Assembly (NCBI GenBank): GCA_050949415.1
Contig: JBMNFR010000006.1
Location: forward strand, 248,001-312,000
Direction: 5' to 3'
Origin: JAAZKI01 sp012799905
GTDB taxonomy: Bacteria; Verrucomicrobiota; Lentisphaeria; Oligosphaerales; Oligosphaeraceae
DNA length: 64,000 bases
Part shown: positions 26,409-33,563 of the stretch, piece after piece
Layout of the letters: every line of letters begins with the position of its first letter
Numbering within the stretch: the stretch's first letter is position 1
Notes under the pieces: model-generated
Database searches by the model: none
The model's input: the letters and a program-made list of their open reading frames with translations, nothing else
Told to the model about the DNA's origin: nothing
Made by a program: the position numbers and the translations under genes

Positions 26409-27695
26409 ATGTTGAGTGCAGTGGAAGTTCTGCGCCAAATCGGCGACCTGTCGGGTTTAGACAACGTCTCCAAGCTCTGGGATGAAAGCATGGCCCAGTA
26501 TCCGCAGGAACAACCGCTGTTCTTCCTGCGGGAGGATTTCTGGCAGCCGCTGATGGCGCCAATGGGCCTGGGGCCAGAATGGCAGGAGCCGCTGCGCCGC
26601 ACTGCCGCCGCTATCGCTGACTCGCCAGCCATGTCCCAGTTAGCCTGGCACGGCTACTGGCGGCTCTTCCGACCCACCACCTACATCAATATCAGTGGCT
26701 GGCCCGAACCGCCCGAACTGGGCGAGCAGGACAAGGGCCTGTTCTACGTCCTCCTAGCCCTGGCTATGTGGCCACTGGCGCAAAAATACTGGGATGGCTT
26801 AGACATCCCGGAACAAGTCCGTCATGACACTGGTCATGGATTTGCAGGCAGTTGCCTAAAAATTTACCAGGAAGGCCATGACGGGCGCCCAGGCATCAAC
26901 CAAAATCAGCTTAGCTGGTCCAATCTCTATACACGCACCAGTCTGTTCCGGCTCGGACGCATGCAGTATATCCTAGAGCCGCTACGCAAAGCCGTCCGCG
27001 TTTTCCGGCATCGGCAAACCGGCCAAGTCATCGCCTTCCCCGACGCCGGATTGACTTTCACGCCGGACGGCTATCGCTACGCCGACCCAGCCGACTATGC
27101 CGGGCTGGACGCCTGGACCTCAGTGCTGGAAATAAACGACCGCATCATCCGCGGCAATCCCTTCTCACCGCGCGGTTTCGCCTCCCGCACTGTGCTCGAA
27201 CTGCCAGCGGCAGACTGGGAACTGGTGCTCAAAGACGGTGACGAATGTCTATCCATGCACATCCCCCGAGGCGGCGGCATGACCCCGGAAAAATGCTTGG
27301 ACTCCTTCCACCGCGGCTGCGATTTTTACGCAAAATACTTCCCGAGTCGACCAGCCAAAGCGATTGTCTGCTCATCCTGGATTTTCAACAATCAGCTGCA
27401 AGACATCCTGCCGCCAACAGCCAACCTGGTGCAACTGCAACGCGAAGTATATTTGTTCCCCTGCGCCAGCAATAGGCATGACGGCCTGTGGTTCATCTAT
27501 CTTCACAATGGTGCGTTCCAGTTGGACAAGGTGCCGCGCCAGACGTCGCTCCAGCGTAGCATCGCCGAATACCTGGACCAGGGCCACCGCTGGCGATGCG
27601 GGCACATGTTCCTCCTCCTGGATGACCTCGAACGCTTCGGTCAAAAGACCTACCTGCGCAACGAAGCCAATGCCACACGAGACTTGGAGGCTTGA
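26409..27695 (+). CDS. GNAT-like acyltransferase domain protein (NAT_N/GNAT_C type)
   Basis: 428 aa, no signal peptide or membrane segment. The C-terminal half (ELVLKDGDECLSMHIPRGGGMTPEKCLDSF, read in two parts: ELVLKDGDECLSMHIPRGGG then MTPEKC) resembles the GNAT-like C-terminal domain of a family annotated as acyltransferase domain-containing protein, which has a helical NAT_N N-terminus. The acyl donor and acceptor are unknown. Conserved-looking blocks include WHGYWRLFR, WPLAQKYWDG and CSSWIFNNQLQDILP. It follows fabH and may share its transcript, although a hairpin element lies between them. It ends 5 bp before a 100-bp-unit repeat array. The family call is from memory of the motif pattern and is moderate. 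Confidence 0.55.
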   Translation: MLSAVEVLRQIGDLSGLDNVSKLWDESMAQYPQEQPLFFLREDFWQPLMAPMGLGPEWQEPLRRTAAAIADSPAMSQLAWHGYWRLFRPTTYINISGWPEPPELGEQDKGLFYVLLALAMWPLAQKYWDGLDIPEQVRHDTGHGFAGSCLKIYQEGHDGRPGINQNQLSWSNLYTRTSLFRLGRMQYILEPLRKAVRVFRHRQTGQVIAFPDAGLTFTPDGYRYADPADYAGLDAWTSVLEINDRIIRGNPFSPRGFASRTVLELPAADWELVLKDGDECLSMHIPRGGGMTPEKCLDSFHRGCDFYAKYFPSRPAKAIVCSSWIFNNQLQDILPPTANLVQLQREVYLFPCASNRHDGLWFIYLHNGAFQLDKVPRQTSLQRSIAEYLDQGHRWRCGHMFLLLDDLERFGQKTYLRNEANATRDLEA

Positions 27696-27700
27696 ACTAC

Positions 27701-28110
27701 GTACTGCAAGCTGAAGCTTGAGTTGCATGTTGGCAGGCTAAAGCCTGCGGGACGTACAGCAAACTAAAGTTTGAACTACATGCTCGTGCAAGCGCGGTGC
27801 GTACGGCAAGCAGAAGTTTGAGTTGCATGTTGGCAGGCTAAAGCCTGCGGGACGTACAGCAAACTAAAGTTTGAACTACATGCTCGTGCATGCGAGGTGC
27901 GTACTGCAAGCTGAAGCTTGAGTTGCATGTTGGCAGGCTAAAGCCTGCGGGACGTACAGCAAACTAAAGTTTGAACTACATGCTCGTGCATGCGAGGTAC
28001 GTACTGCAAGCTGAAGCTTGAGTTGCATGTTGGCAGGCTAAAGCCTGCGGGACGTACAGCAAACTAAAGTTTGAACTACATGCTCGTGCATGCGAGGCTC
28101 ATACTGCAAG
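27701..28110 (+). repeat. Higher-order tandem array: four exact 100-bp units, each of four 25-bp hairpin modules
   Basis: Units start at 27701, 27801, 27901 and 28001, with a decayed fifth at 28101. Each 100-bp unit holds four 25-bp modules in fixed order with the hairpins GCAAGCTGAAGCTTG, GCAGGCTAAAGCCTGC, GCAAACTAAAGTTTG and CTCGTGCATGCGAG. Copies are nearly identical; the second has GCAAGCAGAAGTTTG in place of the first hairpin. It begins 5 bp after the preceding stop. The remaining sequence to 28199 holds nothing clear. Confidence 0.95.
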
Positions 28111-28199
28111 CGAGGAGCGGCAGAAGCGCAAAAAACATGCTGCCGGGAAGGTCGTTATCAACGCATGCCCGGTTACGTTGCAGCGATGGAATGGCGGAT

Positions 28200-30554
28200 T
28201 CAGGAATTGCTGGCGAGAGAGATGCTTTTCAGGTAAACTGGCACGGCTTGGCGTCGAGCCCGATTTTTGTAGCGGCTGGCGAAGCGGAAATGGAGGTTAA
28301 TTTCGCCCTGCTGGGTCAGTTCTGCCGGCACCGGCACAGTGATGGTCTTTAAGCCAGGGTCCTTGGGGGAATAATTGAAGGTGGAGAGAACCCGGTCGCC
28401 ATGCATGATTTGCAGAATCTGGTCATGGTGGCCGATGATTTGCGCCTGCAACTGGAGCTGCAATGCCGTTTTCGCCGGCTCCACGAAGATGGTCAGCACC
28501 GACAATTCACCGATGCGCAGGCCATTGGTGTTTTGTCGGCAGTCCGGGGTGAAGTCAATCTGAGGAATCGGCGTCATGGGTAGCAGCCGAACTGTCTGGC
28601 CTGAGAGCAGCGGCGTCGACGTTTGGTCGGGATATTTTTCATGGAGCGTGATGACTCCATCTACGACTTTCAAAAAGCGCAGGAAGCACGAGGTTTCATA
28701 GTTGACAATATCGCTGTCCGGCTCGCTGAAGCGTTCATCCAGGAAAAGCAGGTAAATGCCGTCTTTGAGAGCCGGGAAATTGACCTGGTAGCGTTCGCCT
28801 TTCTGGGGTTTGACCAGGATTGTCTCCGGGGTTGCCAGCATGGTTTTGTCCTCCATGTGGTAGAGTCGGCAACGGAAGGCTTGCGGGTCGTTTTCATTGC
28901 GTTCCTTGCGAGTGATGAAAAGAACGCCGTGCCGGAATTGAAAGCTGGTTTCGTGCGGAACAATTGACATTTCGGCGGACGGTGGCGTCATCGGCTGCCA
29001 TTCACTCACCTGCCAGTGCCGGATTTCCGGCAGGTCGCGGACGCCCTGGCTGGCAACAGGCGGCCGGCTGAACAGAGAGTCTTCCTGCGGGCGCAACCCT
29101 AGGCAGGCCAGAACCGTGGGGGCGATGTCAATCAATTGGCAGGGCACGGCATTGAAGCGAATTTGAGCGCTGATGTCGTCCGGGCGTTTGATTAGAGTGA
29201 CGACTTCCGGCGTGTACAATTCAGAATGGTCTCCAGTGACGACGATCAGGGACTTGTCATACAGGCCGTACAGGTGCAGGCGATCAAGGATGGCCTCGAC
29301 GATGCGGAGCGAGCCGCGCAGCTGCCGGAGAGTAGTGGTGTCGTAGGTCGCCTGGAGATTCTCGTCAGTGGCGACAGGCACATGGGCGCCTTGGAGATGC
29401 AGGTATTTGAAGACGTTGTCGTGCTCGCCGACTTTAGCTTCGACTAAGAGTCGCTGGTAGTTATTGACGTCGTGATTTTGGAACAGGTGGCCGAGGACTT
29501 CTTCGCCAGGGGCGACAAAACGGTCGGTCAGCGATAGGTAGGGGCGCCCCAGCAGCGGCTGTAAGATGAGCGGGGTGATGTTGGACAGCCAAATGTCAAT
29601 AAAGGTATGCCACGACCGCGAATGCGACTGCCGGTCAATGGCGTTTTCAAGAAGCTCAGGGCTGTAGGCGATAGTTTGCAGCACATAGGGATAGCCTTCG
29701 CGGATATAGCCGGCCCGGCCCAACTCGGAGAACAGCGACCCTTGGTCATGGCAGGCGGTGTTGATGTAGTCGGCGTGCTTGGCTCCGAGGTCGGGTGCGC
29801 TTTTTTCCGAATATGGAATGCCGGTCAGCATTGCGGGGACGGCAAAGGTGGTGTGCGGGATTGGACTGACCATGCGGTCAAAGCAGGTGAAGTCCTTGAA
29901 GGACTCGCGCAATTCCGGAAACTCGTTCAGGGCTTCCTTGAACAGCGCTTCGCCCATGCTGTCAACGACAATCACCAGGACGTTGCTGTCTTTCCCAAAG
30001 ACAAATTTGTTCTTTTCCGACACCGTGAAGTCGTAGTGGGTGTAGTCACCGCGAGGATTGGTGAGGAAATGGTATCCGAGCGGAACGATTTGGGTGATGA
30101 TGGCGATGACGGAAAGTTTGACCGCATTGGCGGAAAACCAGGCATGCTTCCAAAGCGTCAACGCAATCGGAATGAGGACGAGCAGAGCCCCAAACAGCAT
30201 GATCGGTAAAATATTGCCGCTGTATTCCGGAAGGATGTTGTTGGAAATCTGGATAATCTTGGTATGGAACAAATATTGAATCCAGACCGTGAAGGCGAGG
30301 CCGAGAACGCCGGCGTTGAGCACGGAAAAATAACGCTTGTTCCGGAAGGGCCATTGGACTGCGGCGACGATAAAAGCCAATGCCGCCCAACCCAAAAGCA
30401 CCCCAGGCAGGACATGGCTGAGCCGGAAGGTGAACTCAGAGGAATTCTGGCAGTAGAGTTCGAGGGTGGGAACAAAGACCGTGGTGGCCAGCAGAAGCGA
30501 CGCCATGATGACGGCGGCAGTGCGACTGGCGGCGGAATTCTGGGTGAAGACCAT
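28200..30554 (-). CDS. Membrane alkaline-phosphatase-superfamily enzyme (sulfatase / phosphoglycol-transferase-like)
   Basis: 784 aa. The N-terminal 165 residues contain about five transmembrane helices (for example IMASLLLATTVFVPTLEL and ILPIMLFGALLVLIPIAL). The catalytic domain then begins NVLVIVVDSMGE, with a candidate nucleophile Thr in SPIPHTTFAVPAMLTG and the metal-binding motif VVTGDHSELY. This layout (membrane domain then external alkaline-phosphatase fold) is that of phosphoethanolamine, phosphoglycerol or sulfate-group transferases and hydrolases. About 250 further residues form a beta-rich C-terminal region. It may modify an envelope glycan or lipid. Exact chemistry is open because the nucleophile context is not the strict sulfatase CxPxR. 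It is monocistronic. Confidence 0.8.
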   Translation of the reverse strand: MVFTQNSAASRTAAVIMASLLLATTVFVPTLELYCQNSSEFTFRLSHVLPGVLLGWAALAFIVAAVQWPFRNKRYFSVLNAGVLGLAFTVWIQYLFHTKIIQISNNILPEYSGNILPIMLFGALLVLIPIALTLWKHAWFSANAVKLSVIAIITQIVPLGYHFLTNPRGDYTHYDFTVSEKNKFVFGKDSNVLVIVVDSMGEALFKEALNEFPELRESFKDFTCFDRMVSPIPHTTFAVPAMLTGIPYSEKSAPDLGAKHADYINTACHDQGSLFSELGRAGYIREGYPYVLQTIAYSPELLENAIDRQSHSRSWHTFIDIWLSNITPLILQPLLGRPYLSLTDRFVAPGEEVLGHLFQNHDVNNYQRLLVEAKVGEHDNVFKYLHLQGAHVPVATDENLQATYDTTTLRQLRGSLRIVEAILDRLHLYGLYDKSLIVVTGDHSELYTPEVVTLIKRPDDISAQIRFNAVPCQLIDIAPTVLACLGLRPQEDSLFSRPPVASQGVRDLPEIRHWQVSEWQPMTPPSAEMSIVPHETSFQFRHGVLFITRKERNENDPQAFRCRLYHMEDKTMLATPETILVKPQKGERYQVNFPALKDGIYLLFLDERFSEPDSDIVNYETSCFLRFLKVVDGVITLHEKYPDQTSTPLLSGQTVRLLPMTPIPQIDFTPDCRQNTNGLRIGELSVLTIFVEPAKTALQLQLQAQIIGHHDQILQIMHGDRVLSTFNYSPKDPGLKTITVPVPAELTQQGEINLHFRFASRYKNRARRQAVPVYLKSISLASNS

Positions 30555-30612
30555 GGGGGCATCCTTGTCTCAGGTTGACAGCAAGTCAGGCGGAACCAAT
30601 CAGAAGCGGCAC

Positions 30613-31020
30613 AGGGTGGACTATCCGTTCATAACCTATTTTTTTAAACCACGAAAAACACGAAAGGACACGAAATTTTTGTTTTTGGGTTGCTGTTGTA
30701 ACCACTGAACACACTGAATATACGGAAGTTTTGTTTAAGGTGTAAAGTTTTGCATTGGGCGCCTGAAGTACAGAATCCACGTTGACGTATGTCGTACTGG
30801 CGGCCCGAAGGGCTACAACATAAAAGCCCAGGGTAAGCGAAGCCCGCCAAGGGCGAGCGCAGCCCTGGGTGGACGGATTATAATTTTGAGCCCCGCCAGG
30901 GGTGACACATAAACGCCGTTTTGAAGAAAATCTTTCCCAAAAAACAAGAAGTTCGCTGATAGTAGTACGGATTTTTGTTTTGGGTTGTTTTTTTAACCAC
31001 GGAACACATAGTACGTAAAA
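30613..31020 (-). repeat. Composite intergenic repeat (same blocks as 11949-12362)
   Basis: 30613-30745: GGTGGACTA, AACCTATTTTTTTAAACCACG, AACACGAAAGGACACGAAA, GTTGTAACCACTGAACACAC. 30825-30872: CCCAGGGTAAGCGAAGCCCG and CAGCCCTGGGT. 30890-30912: CCCCGCCAGGGGTGACAC. 30922-30968: GAAAATCTTTCCCAAAAAAC, AAGAAGTTCGCTGATAGTAG. 30970-31020: a fragment of the first block. There is no gene in the 521-bp gap. Confidence 0.8.
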
Positions 31021-31075
31021 AAACAGCGATTATCTACAGGCCGTCGTTGCGTCCAACATCATTATGGTCGCGGAC

Positions 31076-31843
31076 TCATTTTGCGCTGTAGCCGCCGTCG
31101 ACCGGGATGTTAGCGCCGGTGATGTAGGCTGACGCGTCCGAGGCTAGGAAGACGACAATGCCCTTGAGGTCGGTGTCATTAGCCATCCGCCCCAGCATGG
31201 TATTGGCGCTGTATTGCCGCACAAAGGCCTCGGGCTGATGATTGAAAAAGCCGCCGGGATTGACGCAGTTCACGCGGATGCCGTATCCGCCATAGTGGCT
31301 GGCTGCCCAGCGGGTGAAGTTGACCATGCCGCCCTTTTCGTAAAAATAGATCGGCGAGCTGGTCTTCATGTTCGTGCCGACGTAGTTGACCGGATTGGGT
31401 CCCAGCAGGCCCATGTAGGAGCCGATGTTGATGATTGAGCCGCTGCGGTTCTTCTTCATTTCTTCGGCGGCCAGTCGAGTGAGGACAAACAGCGCCGAGG
31501 CGTTGACGTGCAGGCTTTCGTCAAACTGAGCCATGCTGATGTCTTCACCACTGCAAGCGCAACGGGTGACGGCGTTGTTGACGAGGATGTCAAGGCGACC
31601 GGTCTGACGAGTGACGGCGTTGACGACGGCAGTGATGGACGTCTCACTGGCCAGGTCAAGCTCCAGGGCCTTGGCGCCGTATTCGTTCGCGACCGCAGTA
31701 AGCTGCTCAAGGTTGCGGGACGCGATGAAGGTGGTGGCGCCGGCTTCGACCAACGCCTGGGTCATCTGACGGCCGTACAACCCGGCCCCGCCAGTCAAAA
31801 GCGCGGTTTTGCCCTGCAAAGAAAAACTGCTCAGGACGTTCAT
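31076..31843 (-). CDS. Short-chain dehydrogenase/reductase (SDR)
   Basis: 255 aa, typical of classical SDRs. The NAD(P)-binding motif TGGAGLYGRQMTQALVEAG is at residues 17-35, NNAV in LDILVNNAV follows, the catalytic Ser is in IINIGSYMG and the YxxxK pair in SPIYFYEKGGMVNFTRW. The C-terminus ITGANIPVDGGYSAK is standard. It reduces or oxidises a sugar- or polyol-type alcohol, inferred from its partner: the start overlaps the stop of the Gfo/Idh/MocA gene by 4 nt (ATGA), so they are translationally coupled. Similar pairs act in sugar or inositol catabolism. Confidence 0.92.
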   Translation of the reverse strand: MNVLSSFSLQGKTALLTGGAGLYGRQMTQALVEAGATTFIASRNLEQLTAVANEYGAKALELDLASETSITAVVNAVTRQTGRLDILVNNAVTRCACSGEDISMAQFDESLHVNASALFVLTRLAAEEMKKNRSGSIINIGSYMGLLGPNPVNYVGTNMKTSSPIYFYEKGGMVNFTRWAASHYGGYGIRVNCVNPGGFFNHQPEAFVRQYSANTMLGRMANDTDLKGIVVFLASDASAYITGANIPVDGGYSAK

Positions 31844-32775
31844 ACCATGATTTCCTTTCCCTGTTGCTGGCGACTCTCAATGCCGCCGATGACGAGACGC
31901 ATCAACTCTTCAGTCTGGCTGAAAGGAAAAGGCCGGACGCCGCTGCGCAGGTAGTCGACAAAGGCGACCAGCTGCGCCCGAAACGTCGAATAGGTGTCTG
32001 CCAGACGGATGGTGAGGCAGCCTTCAGTGCCGCCAATCTGAATGCCGGCCGAATACGGCTGGTCGTAGATGTTGACAATGACGACGTCAACGCCCCGACG
32101 ATGTTTGATGTGGACGATGTTGCGGCGCTCGCTGCCAGTATTGCGAATGCTTTCAAAGCCGGGACCCAACAGTGGATATACGGTTTCGAGGGCGTGGATG
32201 CCGTAGGTCTCCCACTTTTTAGCGGCGCTCAAAACAATGGAGCGCGGCTCGCCGATTTCATGGAAATTGCCGTTGCAATAGGGCGCCAACTCCTTGGCAT
32301 AGCGCAAAGCGCTGGAGGAGAGCAGGCAGGCGCCGGCAGCGACGCGGGCGCTGAAGAAGGCGAGGTCTTCGCGATTGTCGCACAAGGGCTTGTCAATGAA
32401 GACCGGAATATCGGCATCCAGGAAAGGCCGGGCGCGCTGGACGTGTTCGGCGCCGATGTCAGTGGCGATCAGGACGGCGTCAACCTGTCCGATCATGTCT
32501 TCAGGCCGGTCGACCACGGTAGGAATGCGTGACAGGCGCGCGACGTGCTCGGCATCCTGGCGGCGGTCGCAGTAAACGCAGGTGACCTTGGCGCCCGGGA
32601 TGCCAATGGTTTCCGGCGGAACCCGGTTGAGATAGGCGGGAATCACCGGGAACGGACATTCCGCAGTCATCGCTGCACGGTCATAGTTGTTGAAGATGGC
32701 GCTCCACGAATAAGGATGGCCGTTGCCCTCGGTCATGCCGATGATGCCGAGCGACAGAGGTTGCGGAGTGTGCAT
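31840..32775 (-). CDS. Gfo/Idh/MocA-family oxidoreductase
   Basis: 311 aa from the ATG at 32775, with a GGAG site 8 nt upstream; the longer frame to 32838 runs into folK and is rejected. Rossmann fold at the N-terminus (LSLGIIGMTEGNG), DAVLIATDIGAEHVQ and the family signature VFIDKPLC, whose Lys is catalytic. The second domain is the alpha/beta substrate domain (GGTEGCLTIRL). It oxidises or reduces sugars or their derivatives with NAD(P). It sits 59 bp after folK and overlaps the SDR gene by 4 nt. Confidence 0.9.
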   Translation of the reverse strand: MHTPQPLSLGIIGMTEGNGHPYSWSAIFNNYDRAAMTAECPFPVIPAYLNRVPPETIGIPGAKVTCVYCDRRQDAEHVARLSRIPTVVDRPEDMIGQVDAVLIATDIGAEHVQRARPFLDADIPVFIDKPLCDNREDLAFFSARVAAGACLLSSSALRYAKELAPYCNGNFHEIGEPRSIVLSAAKKWETYGIHALETVYPLLGPGFESIRNTGSERRNIVHIKHRRGVDVVIVNIYDQPYSAGIQIGGTEGCLTIRLADTYSTFRAQLVAFVDYLRSGVRPFPFSQTEELMRLVIGGIESRQQQGKEIMV

Positions 32776-32834
32776 GGGATGTTCTCCTGGCAGAGGGGGC
32801 AGGGCGAGGGCGTGCCGCGGTGTTGTTGTATTGT

Positions 32835-33338
32835 TCAAGACGGCGGGGCGGTCAGCTGAAGCAGAAGCTGCTGCACAGTCTGGCCGTCTGGGGGCACTGG
32901 CCAGTCCGGGGCAATTTGCGCCAGGGGCTCAAGGACAAATCTGCGCAAACGGAGCCGAGGATGCGGGATGATGAGGTTTGGAGAATCCAGGCTTAAAAAG
33001 TCAAAAAGGAGGATGTCGAGGTCAATGACGCGGCTTTCCCGGCTGCTGTGTTGGGCAGGTCGACCCAGGCGTTGCTCAATAGTCTGGCAAAGCCGCAGCA
33101 GTTCTTCAGGGGAGCCGTCCCAGGATGCGGTGAGGGCGCTATTGACGAAATCGGGCGTGCCTGGCACACAGTCAACCGGCGTGGTGATGAACAAAGGCGC
33201 TTTGCAGATGTCACGTACGCCGCCAGTCGCCAGCAAGGTCACGGCGTACTTAAAAGAAGCCGCAGGGTCGCCAAGATTGCCGCCCAGGGCAATTGCGATG
33301 CGGTGAGAAGAGGACGATGAGGACGGCGCTTCAAGCAT
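32835..33338 (-). CDS. folK: 2-amino-4-hydroxy-6-hydroxymethyldihydropteridine pyrophosphokinase
   Basis: 167 aa. Transfers pyrophosphate from ATP to 6-hydroxymethyl-dihydropterin in folate biosynthesis. Motifs are the N-terminal IALGGNLGDPAASF, the FVNSAL block in PGTPDFVNSALTAS, and the family signature SRVIDLDILLFDF with IPHPRLRLRRFVLEPL. A serine run (APSSSSSSH) precedes the conserved part, so the true start could be slightly later, though no other ATG is near. It heads a run with the two oxidoreductases; folP or folB are not nearby. Confidence 0.95.
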   Translation of the reverse strand: MLEAPSSSSSSHRIAIALGGNLGDPAASFKYAVTLLATGGVRDICKAPLFITTPVDCVPGTPDFVNSALTASWDGSPEELLRLCQTIEQRLGRPAQHSSRESRVIDLDILLFDFLSLDSPNLIIPHPRLRLRRFVLEPLAQIAPDWPVPPDGQTVQQLLLQLTAPPS

Positions 33339-33517
33339 GACGGCGACCTCGCACGGCAGAATTTAAGTGGTGACCCCCTCTTGGGGGGTGGGCTGAAGTC
33401 TGGACACGCTGGAAAAATAACTGTCAACAAGGTGTTTTGCAAATAGGTTTTGGCAGTATCATCTGAATTTTGTTCGCTGGGATGATTTATGTCATCTTGC
33501 GCCCGCATGGATACGCG

Positions 33518-33560
33518 CCTCCGTCCAGTGCCGGCACTTTAGTGCCGGAATTCGCCCCTA
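33518..33560 (-). repeat. Dispersed hairpin element, reverse copy next to the VWA gene stop
   Basis: GCCTCCGTCCAGTGCCGGCA then CTTTAGTGCCGGAATTCGCC and CCTAAA. On the minus strand it begins four bases after the TAA of the gene ending at 33564, again placing the element directly after a stop codon. Confidence 0.85.
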
Positions 33561-33563
33561 AAA

